A stretch of 64,000 nucleotides of DNA from Miltoncostaea sp036826475 (GTDB lineage Bacteria > Actinomycetota > Thermoleophilia > Miltoncostaeales > Miltoncostaeaceae), in assembly GCA_036826475.1 (NCBI GenBank), contig DAISWG010000003.1, forward strand, positions 1-64,000. The letters are read 5' to 3'. The notes under the pieces were generated by a model. That model worked only from the letters and a program-made list of their open reading frames with translations, ran no database searches and was not told the origin of the DNA. The translations under genes were made by a program, and so were the position numbers. This document shows, in pieces, positions 16,364-25,470 of the stretch (position 1 is its first letter; each line of letters starts with the position of its first letter).

Positions 16364-16728
16364 CGGGCCTCCTCGAAGTACGTGTCGTCGGCGCGCCAGG
16401 GCGGCGAGCAGCAGCAGAGCAGCCGCACCGGCCCGTCGCCGGTGGCCCGGATCGCGTGCCACGACCCGGGCGGGATCAGGATCGCGTCGCCCGGACCGAC
16501 GGTCGCGACCGCGCCGTCGAGCTCCATCTCACCGGTGCCCTCGACGAGGTAGTAGATCTCCTCGGACATCCGGTGGTGGTGACGGGTCGTCGACTCGCCC
16601 GCCCCGATCGTGGCCTCGGCCAGGCTCTGGTTGGCCACCGGGGCGTTGGAGCGGTCGAGCAGCGAGCGGATCAGGCTGCCGTCGTTCGTGACGAACGGCT
16701 CGGCGTCGTCGCGGGCGCGGATCTCCAC
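16360..16728 (-). CDS. Cupin-domain protein
   Basis: A 122-residue single cupin: motif 1 TTRHHHRMSEEIYYLVEGTGEME gives the His/His/Glu metal ligands, and motif 2 PGDAILIPPGSWHAIRA gives the last His. Possible small dioxygenase, isomerase or sensor; substrate unknown. It overlaps mqnD by 4 bases and may be co-expressed with it. Confidence 0.85.
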   Translation of the reverse strand: MEIRARDDAEPFVTNDGSLIRSLLDRSNAPVANQSLAEATIGAGESTTRHHHRMSEEIYYLVEGTGEMELDGAVATVGPGDAILIPPGSWHAIRATGDGPVRLLCCCSPPWRADDTYFEEAR

Positions 16729-16737
16729 GCGGGCAGG

Positions 16738-16941
16738 TTAGCGGCGCCACCGCCCCGCCGCCGCGGTCAGCCGCCGCCGGCACGGCTCGCAGAGGGCGCC
16801 CCAGTGGACATCCGTCCCCCCGCAGATCTCGCACACCGGGGCGCGGGCCTCCGGCAGGGGCACCCGTTCCCCGCGGGCGCGGCGGAGGGCGGCCTGCTCC
16901 AGGCTCCGCAGCCGCTCCCAGGCTGGCTCCCGACCGGTCAC
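16738..16941 (-). CDS. Small zinc-ribbon protein
   Basis: A 67-residue basic protein with two Cys pairs, VCEICGG and LCEPCRRR, separated by about 15 residues, which is a four-Cys zinc ribbon. It lies nine bases upstream of the cupin gene on the same strand. Nucleic-acid or protein binding is likely but no family is recognised. Confidence 0.6.
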   Translation of the reverse strand: MTGREPAWERLRSLEQAALRRARGERVPLPEARAPVCEICGGTDVHWGALCEPCRRRLTAAAGRWRR

Positions 16942-16995
16942 GTCACCTGCATCGGCATCGCGGCGCGAACCGACGAGAGGGTTCGCGAGGACCCT

Positions 16996-18090
16996 CTACG
17001 ACACCGCCCCGTCCGGCGTGAGGTGCGGCAGGACGAAGCACACCCGGGCGCCCCCGCCCTCGCGCGTCTCCGCCCAGATGCGCCCGCCCTGGGCCTCCAC
17101 CAGGCCGCGGGCGATGGCGAGGCCGAGGCCGGCGCCCGAACCGTCGCGGCGGCGCGCGTCGTCGGCGCGCCAGAAGCGCTCGAACGCGCGCTCGGCGTCG
17201 CCGGGGGCGATGCCCTCGCCCGTGTCCTCGACGCTCACGCGCACCCCCTCGTCCCCGTCCAGGAGATGGACGGCCACGGATCCGTCGGAGGGCGTGTGCC
17301 GGAGGGCGTTCGTCAGCAGGTTGAGCAGGACGCGCTCGACGTGGCCGGCCGCCGCCCGGACCGGGGGCACCCGTCCGTCGACGCGCATCTCCAGCCGCAC
17401 CCGGCGGGCCTCCGCGGTGGCGCCGACCCCCCGCACGCAGTCCTCGACCACCCCCTGGAGGCTCACCTCGCCCAGCTCGAGGGTCAGCGCGCCCGCGTCG
17501 ATCCTCGCGAGCTCGAACAGGTCGTCCACCAGCGCGCTCAGGTGGCGGACCTGGGCGTGCATGGCCGGCAGGTACTGCTCGGGCGTCGCGATGTCGTCCT
17601 CGAGCGCCTCGATCATCGCCTGGAGCGACGCGAGCGGCGTCCGCAGGTCGTGGCTGGCGTGGGCGACGAGCTGACGGCGCGCGTCGAACAAGCGCTCCAG
17701 CTCCCCGGCCATGTGGTTGAAGGCGGCGCCGAGCTCGGCGAGCTCGGCGGGGCCGTCCTCCGGCGCCCGCGCGCTCAGGTCGCCCGCGGCGAGGCGTTCG
17801 CTGGCCTCCTGCACCCGGGCCACGGGGGACATCGCTGCGCGCGCGACCAGCAGGGCCCCGGCCAGGGCGGCGACGCCCGATGCGGTCGCCGCGGCCAGGA
17901 TCGTCAGGTCGTGGCCCGAGGAGAACATCAGCGCGCCCGACAGGAGCACCGCGCCGAGCGGCAGCACCACGGCGAGCAGGGCCAGGGCGCCGAGCTGCAG
18001 GCGCAGGGTCGGCAGCCGCTGGGCGAGCAGGGCGAGCAGCACGCCGATGGCGAGGGTCGCCGCGCCCACGACGAGGGCCGGGGCGATCAC
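16996..18090 (-). CDS. Two-component sensor histidine kinase
   Basis: A 364-residue kinase with two or three N-terminal membrane segments (ALVVGAATLAIGVLLALLAQ onward), a HAMP region (SPVARVQEASERLAAGDLSAR), the H-box VAHASHDLRTPLASLQ, N-box LLNLLTNALRHTP, G1 DTGEGIAPG and G2 GAGLGLAIARG. The very short sensor part suggests it senses within the membrane or with a partner. GTG 18090 overlaps the stop of the response regulator by 4 bases, so the two form a pair. Confidence 0.93.
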   Translation of the reverse strand: MIAPALVVGAATLAIGVLLALLAQRLPTLRLQLGALALLAVVLPLGAVLLSGALMFSSGHDLTILAAATASGVAALAGALLVARAAMSPVARVQEASERLAAGDLSARAPEDGPAELAELGAAFNHMAGELERLFDARRQLVAHASHDLRTPLASLQAMIEALEDDIATPEQYLPAMHAQVRHLSALVDDLFELARIDAGALTLELGEVSLQGVVEDCVRGVGATAEARRVRLEMRVDGRVPPVRAAAGHVERVLLNLLTNALRHTPSDGSVAVHLLDGDEGVRVSVEDTGEGIAPGDAERAFERFWRADDARRRDGSGAGLGLAIARGLVEAQGGRIWAETREGGGARVCFVLPHLTPDGAVS

Positions 18091-18791
18091 GCGACGAACC
18101 GGTAGCCGACGCCCCACACCGTCTGGATGCGGACGGGACGCGAGGGGTCGGCCTCGATCTTCTCGCGCAGCCGGCGGACGTGGACGGTGACCGTGCCGGT
18201 GTCGGCGGCCGGCTCGTAGCCCCAGACCCGGTCCATGAGGTGCTCGCGGGAGAAGACCATCCGTGGGTTGGCCGCGAGGAACCAGAGCAGGTCGAACTCC
18301 TTGGCCGTCAGCCGGACCGGCGCGTCGCCGCACGTCACCTCACGGGTGCCGTGGTCGATGACGAGGTCGCCGACCTCCAGGCGCCGCGGGGTGCGCGCGC
18401 CGGGCGCGCGGCGCAGGACGGAGCGTACGCGGGCCACCAGCTCGCGCGGCGAGAAGGGCTTGGTGACGTAGTCGTCGGCCCCGAGGTCCAGCCCGACGAT
18501 CCGGTCGGCCTCCTCGCCGCGGGCGGTCAGCATGATCACCGGTGTCTCGGACCGCTCGCGGATCCAGCGGCAGAGGTCGAGGCCGTCGATCCCCGGGAGC
18601 ATCAGGTCGAGCACGATCAACTCGGGCGCGTCGCGCTCGATCAGCTCGCGGGCCGCCGGGCCGTCGCCCGCCTCCAGGGTCCGGTAGCCCTCGCGGCGCA
18701 GGTACCGAGCGACGACCTCACGGACGATCTGCTCGTCGTCCACCACGAGGATGGTCGATGCGTGCCCTGGCGGGACGGCTGAGCTCATCAC
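18087..18791 (-). CDS. OmpR/PhoB-family response regulator
   Basis: A 234-residue regulator with receiver (ILVVDDEQIVREV, phosphoacceptor Asp in LIVLDLMLPGIDG, Lys in DDYVTKPFSPREL) and winged-helix output (LTAKEFDLLWFLAANP, TVTVHVRRLREKIE). It is transcribed before the overlapping kinase gene and is its cognate partner. It diverges from the aminotransferase cassette starting at 18902, which is a possible target. Confidence 0.95.
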   Translation of the reverse strand: MMSSAVPPGHASTILVVDDEQIVREVVARYLRREGYRTLEAGDGPAARELIERDAPELIVLDLMLPGIDGLDLCRWIRERSETPVIMLTARGEEADRIVGLDLGADDYVTKPFSPRELVARVRSVLRRAPGARTPRRLEVGDLVIDHGTREVTCGDAPVRLTAKEFDLLWFLAANPRMVFSREHLMDRVWGYEPAADTGTVTVHVRRLREKIEADPSRPVRIQTVWGVGYRFVA

Positions 18792-18901
18792 CGGCCGATG
18801 ATGGGGGACGGATCTTTCAGGGAGGTTACGCGTGTCGCCGCGTACCCCCTCCCCACCCGGACCGGCCCGCCGTAAGGGTTTGGACAGATCCTCCGTCCAC
18901 G

Positions 18902-20041
18902 ATGCGCGCCGTGCGCATGCCCGACCTCGCCCTGAGCCGCTACGTGGCCCGCTGGGCGCCCACCGCGGAACACGTCCTCTGCTCGTCGGACGTCGAGGCG
19001 TGGCGTCTCGACGAGGTGCTCGCCATGGCGGGCCCCGGGGACCGCGCCGCCTGGGACGAGCTCGGGCTGGGCTACACGCCCGCAGCCGGGAGCCCGGCCC
19101 TCAGGGCCGAGATCGCCTCCCTCTACGACGACGTCGACCCGTCGGAGGTCGTCTGCTTCTCGGGGATCGAGGAGGCCGTCTTCGTGATGGTCAACGTCCT
19201 GCTCGGCCAGGGGGACCACGCCGTGGCGGCGTGTCCGGGGTACGCCTCCCTGCACGAGGTGGCCCGGGCGGCGGGCGCGCAGGTGAGCCTGGTGCCGCTC
19301 GCCGAGGAGACCGGCTGGGAGCTGCCGATCGACCGCCTCGCGGCCGCGATGCGCCCCACCACCCGCCTGCTCATCCTCAACTGGCCGCACAACCCGACCG
19401 GGGCGCTGCCCGACCGCGAGGCCTTCGCGGCGATGCTCGACCTCGCCGCCGGGACGGGGGCCCTGGTGCTCTCCGACGAGGCCTACCGGCTGCTGGAGCA
19501 CGATCCGCGCGATCGTCTGCCCGCGGCGGCGGAGGTCTCCCCGGGCGCCGTCAGCGTCGCGGGGCTCTCCAAGCCGTTCGGCCTCGCGGGGCTGCGCGTC
19601 GGCTGGGCGGTGTCGCGCGAACCCGACCTGCTGGCCCGGGCGTCGGCCTTCCGCGACTACCTGTCGGGGTGCACCGCCGCCCCGTCCGAGGCGCTCGCGC
19701 TCATCGCGCTGCGCGCCCGTGATGCCATGCTCAGCCGCTCGCGGCGGCTCATCGCGAGCAATCTGGCGCTGCTGGAGGACGCGCTCGCCCGCCACGGGGA
19801 CACCGTCTGCTGGCACCGGCCGCGGGCGGGGAGCACCGGCTTCCTGCGCCTCCACGACCGCTTCCCCGCCGACCGCTTCGCCGACGACCTGCGCCGCGAC
19901 GAGGGCGTCCTGGTGCTGCCCGGGTCCGTGTACGGGTGCGCCGGCAACCACCTGCGCGTCAGCTTCGGGGGCGCCGACTTCGCCAGCGCCCTGGCGCGTC
20001 TGGAGCGCTTTATCGATCGCGAGGCGCGCCGTGGGCGCTGA
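18902..20041 (+). CDS. PLP-dependent class I/II aminotransferase
   Basis: A 379-residue fold-type I enzyme. LNWPHNPTGALPD near residue 160 is the substrate and PLP segment, LVLSDEAYRLLE carries the cofactor Asp and Tyr, and VAGLSKPFGLAGLRVGWA carries the Schiff-base Lys. The amino-acid substrate cannot be assigned. ATG 18902 is chosen; ATG 18917 (MPDLALSRY) is equally possible. It opens a seven-gene cassette in which each gene overlaps the next by a few bases. Confidence 0.88.
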   Translation: MRAVRMPDLALSRYVARWAPTAEHVLCSSDVEAWRLDEVLAMAGPGDRAAWDELGLGYTPAAGSPALRAEIASLYDDVDPSEVVCFSGIEEAVFVMVNVLLGQGDHAVAACPGYASLHEVARAAGAQVSLVPLAEETGWELPIDRLAAAMRPTTRLLILNWPHNPTGALPDREAFAAMLDLAAGTGALVLSDEAYRLLEHDPRDRLPAAAEVSPGAVSVAGLSKPFGLAGLRVGWAVSREPDLLARASAFRDYLSGCTAAPSEALALIALRARDAMLSRSRRLIASNLALLEDALARHGDTVCWHRPRAGSTGFLRLHDRFPADRFADDLRRDEGVLVLPGSVYGCAGNHLRVSFGGADFASALARLERFIDREARRGR

Positions 20042-20744
20042 CCCGGTCGTCACGGCAGTCGTGCCCGCCCTCGACGAGGAGGACGGGATTGCGACCGTCG
20101 TCGCCGGCCTCCTGCGCCAGGGGCTGGTGGACGAGGTGGTGGTGGTGGACAACGGGTCGGCAGACGCCACCACCCCGCGCGCGCGCGCCGCCGGCGCGCG
20201 CGTCGTGCGGGAGCCGCGGCGCGGCTATGGGCGCGCGTGCCATGCCGGCGTGCTCGCCGCGGACGGCTCCGACGTGATCGTGCTCCTCGACGGCGACGCC
20301 GCGGACGACCCCGGCGACCTCGCGGCCGTCCTGGCACCCCTCCTCGCGGGGGAGGCCGACCTTGTGGTGGGCAGCCGCGGGCGGGCCGCGCGCCAGCGGG
20401 GGGCCATGACGCCCCAGCAGATCGCCGGCAACCGCGTGGCCTGCGGGCTGATGCGCGCGCTCCACGGCATGCGCGTCACCGACCTCGGGCCGTTCCGGGC
20501 GATCCGCCGCGACCAGCTCCTGGCGCTCGACATGGCCGAGATGACGTACGGATGGTCGGCCGAGATGGTGGTCAAGGCCGGTCGGGCGGGCCTGCGGTAC
20601 CGGGAGGTGCCCGTGGGCTACCGGCGCCGGATCGGGGTCTCGAAGGTCGGCGGCACCCTGCGCGGCAGCGTCGGAGCGGCGACGGCCATCACGGGCGCGA
20701 TACTGCGCCACTCGCGCTGGCGCCCAGCTGGGGCGACGGCTTGA
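20031..20744 (+). CDS. Family 2 glycosyltransferase (DPM1/DPG-synthase type)
   Basis: A 237-residue GT-A enzyme without membrane segments. VTAVVPALDEEDGIATVV, EVVVVDNGSAD, VVLLDGDAADDPGD (DxD metal site) and VGSRGRAA match GT2 enzymes that make dolichol/polyprenyl-phosphate-linked or glucosyl products. GTG 20031 lies inside the end of the aminotransferase gene (11-base overlap). Confidence 0.85.
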   Translation: MGADPVVTAVVPALDEEDGIATVVAGLLRQGLVDEVVVVDNGSADATTPRARAAGARVVREPRRGYGRACHAGVLAADGSDVIVLLDGDAADDPGDLAAVLAPLLAGEADLVVGSRGRAARQRGAMTPQQIAGNRVACGLMRALHGMRVTDLGPFRAIRRDQLLALDMAEMTYGWSAEMVVKAGRAGLRYREVPVGYRRRIGVSKVGGTLRGSVGAATAITGAILRHSRWRPAGATA

Positions 20745-21400
20745 GCGACCGGCTCTGGATCGCCGCGAAGGCACCCCGGCCCGGCCTGGCGAAGACCCGC
20801 CTCGCCGCGGGAGTGGGCGGCCCGGCCGCGCTCGCTCTCTACCGCGGCTTCCTGGCCGACCTGGCGGTGCGCTTCGCCGGCGCCCGCGTCCCGGCGGGGT
20901 GGTACGTCACGCCTCCGGACGCCTGGGGCGACCTGCGGGCCATCGTCGCGCCCTCCGGACCCGCGCCGCCCGTCCTTGTCCAGCCCGCCGGCGACTGGAC
21001 CGACCGGCAGCGGGCCCTGTTCCGCGGCGCAGCGGCGCGCGGTGAGCGGAGGACCGTCCTGATCGCCTCCGACTCGCCCCACCTGGAGGTGGCGGTGGTC
21101 GAGGCCGCGTTCGCAGCGCTCGACCGCGACGACGTGGTGATCGGCCCCACCCATGACGGCGGCTACTACCTGATCGGGATGCGCGGCTGGCACGATGTCC
21201 TGGCCGGCGTCGCGATGAGCACCGACGCGGTCCTCGACGGGATCCTCGCCGCCGCCCGCCGGACCGCGACCGCGGTGACGGTGCTGAAGCCGACCTTCGA
21301 CATCGACGGCCGCGAGGACCTGGGCCTGCTGGCCGCGCTCGACCCCGCCCGGGCCGACCTGGCCGCCACGCGCAGGGCGCTCGCCGGGATCGCGGCATGA
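20741..21400 (+). CDS. DUF2064 / TIGR04282-type nucleotidyl-glycosyltransferase
   Basis: A 219-residue protein starting LWIAAKAPRPGLAKTRLA, a MobA/GT-A-like nucleotide-binding start, with IASDSPHLEVAVVEAAFAAL, VVIGPTHDGGYYLIGM and FDIDGREDLG typical of the family that often sits next to a GT2 gene. Its reaction is not established. TTG 20741 overlaps the GT2 stop by 4 bases. Confidence 0.82.
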   Translation: MSDRLWIAAKAPRPGLAKTRLAAGVGGPAALALYRGFLADLAVRFAGARVPAGWYVTPPDAWGDLRAIVAPSGPAPPVLVQPAGDWTDRQRALFRGAAARGERRTVLIASDSPHLEVAVVEAAFAALDRDDVVIGPTHDGGYYLIGMRGWHDVLAGVAMSTDAVLDGILAAARRTATAVTVLKPTFDIDGREDLGLLAALDPARADLAATRRALAGIAA

Positions 21401-22956
21401 GCCGGCGCGCGCGCCTGGCGGCCGTGCTCCGCGGCGCCGACGGCCGGGCGCTGCGCCTGGGGCTCGTGTCCGGCTTCGCGGCGGGCGCCGTGATGGTGCT
21501 CGTCACCGTCCTGCTGCGCATCCGGGCGGGCATCCCGCTGCCCACCGAGCTCGTCTCCGACCGGTTCCTGCCGTTCGTCCCCGTGGGGCGGTTCCTGGAC
21601 ATGCTCGACCGCCTCGGCGGGGCCATCCAGGCGAAGCAGATCGGCTACTTCTCGGCCTTCGCCGCCCAGCTGACGACCGCGCTGGCGCTCGGCGCGGCAC
21701 ACGGCCTGCTCCGCCAGCGGGGGCGCCGCGCGACCCTCGTGATCGGGGCGGTCCTGGTCGGGGTCCTGATGGTCCTCTGCGCGCTGGTGTGGCCGGAGCT
21801 CGACGCGAACTACCGGGGGCTGACGCTCGCTCGTGCCCGCCTGGCGACCATCGCGGGGCTGGCGCTGTCGTTCGCGGTCTTCCTCCTGGTGCTGGAGGCC
21901 GCGAACCGCGTGCTCACCCACCCGCGTCCCCTGCGGGTCCGCGAGCCGGCCGGCGAGCTCATGCCGCGGCGTGGCTTCCTGGTCGCCGGGGTCGGCGTGA
22001 TCGCGGGGATCGGGGCGCTGGGGACGATCCGCAGCCTCTACCGCGACGGCGCATTCGGCTACGACGGGCAGAGCCTGCGACCCTCGCAGCTCAGCGAGAT
22101 CACGCCGACGGAATCCTTCTACACCGTCACCAAGAACCTGATCGACCCCGAGGTCGACGCCGGCTCGTGGCGCCTCGAGGTGACCGGCCACGTCGAGGAG
22201 CCGCGCACCTACACCCTCGCCGACCTGCGGGCGATGGAGCGCGTGGAGCAGACCCAGACGCTCGAGTGCATCAGCAACTCGGTCGGGGGCGGGCTCATCA
22301 GCAACGCCGAATGGGCGGGCGTGCGCCTGGCCGACCTGATCGCGGCCAGCCGCCCCGGCGACGGCGCCGTCCAGGTGTTCTTCCACGGGGCGGACGGCTT
22401 CACGAACTCCATGTCGATGGAGCGGGCGATGCGGCCGATCGCGGTGATCGCGCTCGAGATGAACGGCGCCACCCTGGAGCGCCGCCACGGGTTCCCCGCC
22501 CGACTCCTCGCGCCGGGGTCGTACGGCGAGGTGAGCGTCAAGTGGATCACCCGCATCGAGGTGCGCACCGAGGAGGCCGAGGGCTACTACGCCCGCCAGG
22601 GCTGGAAGGCCGACCACGTCGAGACGATGAGCCGCTTCTTCGACCTGCGGGCCGGAGTGCAGGTCGACGCCGGCCGCATCGAGCTGCGGGGCGTGGCCTT
22701 CGCCGGCGACCGCGGCATCTCCCGGGTGGAGGTGAGCGACGACGGCGGGCGCACCTGGCGCACCGCCCGGCTCGTCTACAACCCCTCGCCGATCGCCTGG
22801 ACGCTCTGGAGCCTGGCGTGGACTGCGCGCCCCGGCACCCACGAGCTGGTGGTGCGCGCCACCGACGGCGAGGGCACGGCGCAGACCGAGGAGACCAGGG
22901 GCATCGACCCGGCCGGCTCGGCGGGCTGGCACCGGATCGAGGTGACCGTTGCCTGA
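21397..22956 (+). CDS. Membrane-anchored molybdopterin-dependent oxidoreductase
   Basis: A 519-residue fusion: four hydrophobic segments in the first 180 residues, then a sulfite-oxidase-fold molybdopterin domain (ETLP-like ITPTESFYTVTKN; TQTLECISNSVGGGLISNAEWAGVRL with the Cys that binds molybdenum) and a C-terminal Ig-like dimerisation domain (VSDDGGRTWRTARL). A short positively charged PRRGFLVAGVGV segment resembles a Tat-like signal inside the protein. The catalytic domain should face outside. ATG 21397 overlaps the previous stop. Confidence 0.87.
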   Translation: MSRRARLAAVLRGADGRALRLGLVSGFAAGAVMVLVTVLLRIRAGIPLPTELVSDRFLPFVPVGRFLDMLDRLGGAIQAKQIGYFSAFAAQLTTALALGAAHGLLRQRGRRATLVIGAVLVGVLMVLCALVWPELDANYRGLTLARARLATIAGLALSFAVFLLVLEAANRVLTHPRPLRVREPAGELMPRRGFLVAGVGVIAGIGALGTIRSLYRDGAFGYDGQSLRPSQLSEITPTESFYTVTKNLIDPEVDAGSWRLEVTGHVEEPRTYTLADLRAMERVEQTQTLECISNSVGGGLISNAEWAGVRLADLIAASRPGDGAVQVFFHGADGFTNSMSMERAMRPIAVIALEMNGATLERRHGFPARLLAPGSYGEVSVKWITRIEVRTEEAEGYYARQGWKADHVETMSRFFDLRAGVQVDAGRIELRGVAFAGDRGISRVEVSDDGGRTWRTARLVYNPSPIAWTLWSLAWTARPGTHELVVRATDGEGTAQTEETRGIDPAGSAGWHRIEVTVA

Positions 22957-24082
22957 GCGCCGTCCGCGCGCGCTCGTCACCGGCGGGGCCGGCCTGATCG
23001 GCTCCCACGTTGCCGACCTGCTCCTGGCGGAGGGGTGGGCGGTGCGCGTGCTCGACAGCCTGGAGCCCACCACCCACCGCGGCCGGGTGCCCGGCTGGAT
23101 CGACGCGCGCGTCGACTTCCGGCGGGCCGACATCCGCGACGTGGGCGCCGTGCGCGACGCCCTCGACGGGGTGGAGGTCGTCCTCCACCAGGCGGCCTAC
23201 GGCGGCTACATGCCGGAGATCGCGAAGTTCGTGTCGGTCAACAGCCTCGGCACCGCCCAGCTCCTCGAGACCATCCGCGACGAGCGCCTGCCGGTGCGCA
23301 AGGTCGTGGTCGCGTCGTCGCAGGCGGTGTACCGGGAGGGCGCCGGGCGATGCGCCCAGCACGGGCGGGTCTTCCCCCAGGGGCGCGACCCCGGGCGGCT
23401 GGCGGCGGGCCGGTTCGCGCCGACCTGTCCGCGGTGCGGCGAGGACGTGACCCCCGCGCCCACCCCGGAGGACGCGCCCGGCGGCGGCGACAACGTCTAC
23501 GCCATCACGAAGTCCGACCAGGAGCGCCTCACGCTGAGCTGGTCCCGCCAGACGGGGATCCCGGCCGTCGCCCTGCGCTACTCCTGCACCTACGGGCCGC
23601 GCCAGTCGCTGCTGAACCCGTACACCGGGCTCATCGCGATCTTCGCGACGCGGCTGCTCAACGGCCTGCCGCCCGTGCTGTTCGAGGACGGCGAGCAGAC
23701 CCGCGACCTGGTCTTCGTCGAGGACGTCGCCCGCGCCAACCTGCTGGCGCTGACCTCCGACGCCCTCGACGGGCGCGCGGTGAACGTCGGGACGGGCTGC
23801 GGCACCAGCGTCCGGGCGATCGCGGGTCTGGTGGGCGAGGCGCTCGGGATCGCGGCCGAGCCGGAGGTGCGCGGCGAGTTCCGGCCGGGGGAGATGCGCC
23901 ACCTCACCTCCGACATCACGCTTGCCCGATCGGCGGGGTTCGCCCCGGAGATCGCGCTGGAGGACGGGGTGGGCCGCTACCTCGACTGGGTCCGCTCCCA
24001 GGGCGACGTGGCGGAGTGCTTCGAGGCCGCCGCGAGGGGGTTGCGCGCGCGGGGGATCGTCCAGGGGGTCGGGCGCGGGTGA
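22949..24082 (+). CDS. NAD-dependent epimerase/dehydratase (extended SDR)
   Basis: A 377-residue sugar-nucleotide enzyme with the dinucleotide motif VTGGAGLIGSHV, YAITK (Tyr and Lys of the active site) and LRYSCTYGPRQS. Unusually, it carries a Cys-bearing insert (CAQHGRVF and CPRCGEDV, about residues 133-168) that looks like a small zinc-ribbon insertion before the catalytic Tyr. TTG 22949 overlaps the oxidoreductase stop by 8 bases. Confidence 0.88.
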   Translation: MPERRPRALVTGGAGLIGSHVADLLLAEGWAVRVLDSLEPTTHRGRVPGWIDARVDFRRADIRDVGAVRDALDGVEVVLHQAAYGGYMPEIAKFVSVNSLGTAQLLETIRDERLPVRKVVVASSQAVYREGAGRCAQHGRVFPQGRDPGRLAAGRFAPTCPRCGEDVTPAPTPEDAPGGGDNVYAITKSDQERLTLSWSRQTGIPAVALRYSCTYGPRQSLLNPYTGLIAIFATRLLNGLPPVLFEDGEQTRDLVFVEDVARANLLALTSDALDGRAVNVGTGCGTSVRAIAGLVGEALGIAAEPEVRGEFRPGEMRHLTSDITLARSAGFAPEIALEDGVGRYLDWVRSQGDVAECFEAAARGLRARGIVQGVGRG

Positions 24083-25470
24083 GCCGCCGGGGGATCGACC
24101 TCGCAGTGCTGGCGGCGATCGGCGCCGGCGTCGTCGCCGTGGCCGCGTGGTCGGCGAGCTGGGAGGACAGCCGCTCGCACGCGGCGTCCTTCACCACGGC
24201 GATCCTCCTGGGGCTGGCCCTCTGGGCGGCGGGGGCCGCGTGGATCCTGCGGCGGCGCCCCCGGGGCCTGCTGGTGGTGGGTGTCGTGCTCCTCGCCGGC
24301 CTCGGCGCGCGCCTCGCCCTGGTGCCGCACGCGCCGGACCTCTCGGGCGACATCCACCGCTACGTCTGGGACGGGCGGGTGCAGGCCGAGGGGATCAACC
24401 CCTACCGCTACGCGCCCGACGACCCCGTCCTCGCCGGCCTGCGCGACGACGAGGTCTGGCCCGGCATCAACCGCAAGCCGGTCACGACCATCTACCCCCC
24501 GGTCGCCGAGGGGGGCTTCCTCGCCCTCCACCTCGCAGGCGCCCGCGGCGTCGTCTCGCTGAAGCTGGCGTTCGCACTGATCGACGGTATCGCGGCCGTG
24601 CTGCTGCTCGCGGTCCTGTTGGGGCGGCTGGGGCGTCCGCCCGCGCTGGCGCTCGTCTACGCCTGGCACCCGCTGCCCATCATCGAGATCGGCCGCAGCG
24701 GCCACGTCGACGGGCTTGCGGTGGCCCTCCTCCTGGCGGCCCTGCTGGCGCACGCCGCCCGCCGGCCGCTGGCGTCCGGCGCCCTCCTCGCGGGGGCGGC
24801 GCTGGTGAAGTTCTATGCCGCCGCCGTCCTCCCGGCGCTGCTCTGGGTGGGCGGCCGCCGCTCGCCGAAGCCGGTCATCGCGTTCGCCGTCACCGCCGCG
24901 GTCGCCTACCTCCCCTACCTCGGGGTGGGGTCGGGCGTGCTCGGCTACCTGCCGGGCTACCTCGAGGAGGAGGGCTTCGAGACGGGCCGGCGCTTCTACC
25001 TGCTCGGCCGCGGCGAGTCGTTGCTCGGCGACCTCTCGATCGGGCCGGTCTCCTCGGCCGCCTGGTACGCGGCGCTCGCCGCGCTCGTCATGGGCGCGGT
25101 GGCCGCCTGGTGCCTGCGCACGCCGCCCTCCTCGCTGCCGCAGACGGCCGACCGCGCCGTGCTCCTGCTGCTGACGCTGATGTTGCTGTCGTCGCCCACC
25201 TACCCGTGGTACCTGGTGCTGCTCACGGCCCTGATCCCCCTCGCGTCGGTGACGACCGCGGTCCCGGCGGCGATCGTCTGCGCCGCGGCGCCGCTCCTCT
25301 ACCTGCAGTGGTGGCTCCCCTCCAGCCCGTCGTGGCCCCTCGACGTGACCTGGGGCGCGGGGGCGGTGGCGCTGGTCACCCTCGTGGCGCGCGCCGGGGG
25401 GCCCTGGCGCCGCCGCGCCGAACTCGTCCTCCGGCAGCGGAGGGACCTGATGACGGAGGCACGGACATGA
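24079..25470 (+). CDS. Polytopic GT87/DUF2029-like glycosyltransferase
   Basis: A 463-residue membrane protein with about ten hydrophobic segments and the polyprenyl-phosphate-sugar GT-C features DIHRYVWDGRVQAEGINPYRY (acidic site in the first large loop) and YPPVAEGGF. It should move a sugar from a lipid carrier on the outer face of the membrane. GTG 24079 overlaps the epimerase stop by 4 bases. Confidence 0.83.
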   Translation: MSRRGIDLAVLAAIGAGVVAVAAWSASWEDSRSHAASFTTAILLGLALWAAGAAWILRRRPRGLLVVGVVLLAGLGARLALVPHAPDLSGDIHRYVWDGRVQAEGINPYRYAPDDPVLAGLRDDEVWPGINRKPVTTIYPPVAEGGFLALHLAGARGVVSLKLAFALIDGIAAVLLLAVLLGRLGRPPALALVYAWHPLPIIEIGRSGHVDGLAVALLLAALLAHAARRPLASGALLAGAALVKFYAAAVLPALLWVGGRRSPKPVIAFAVTAAVAYLPYLGVGSGVLGYLPGYLEEEGFETGRRFYLLGRGESLLGDLSIGPVSSAAWYAALAALVMGAVAAWCLRTPPSSLPQTADRAVLLLLTLMLLSSPTYPWYLVLLTALIPLASVTTAVPAAIVCAAAPLLYLQWWLPSSPSWPLDVTWGAGAVALVTLVARAGGPWRRRAELVLRQRRDLMTEART

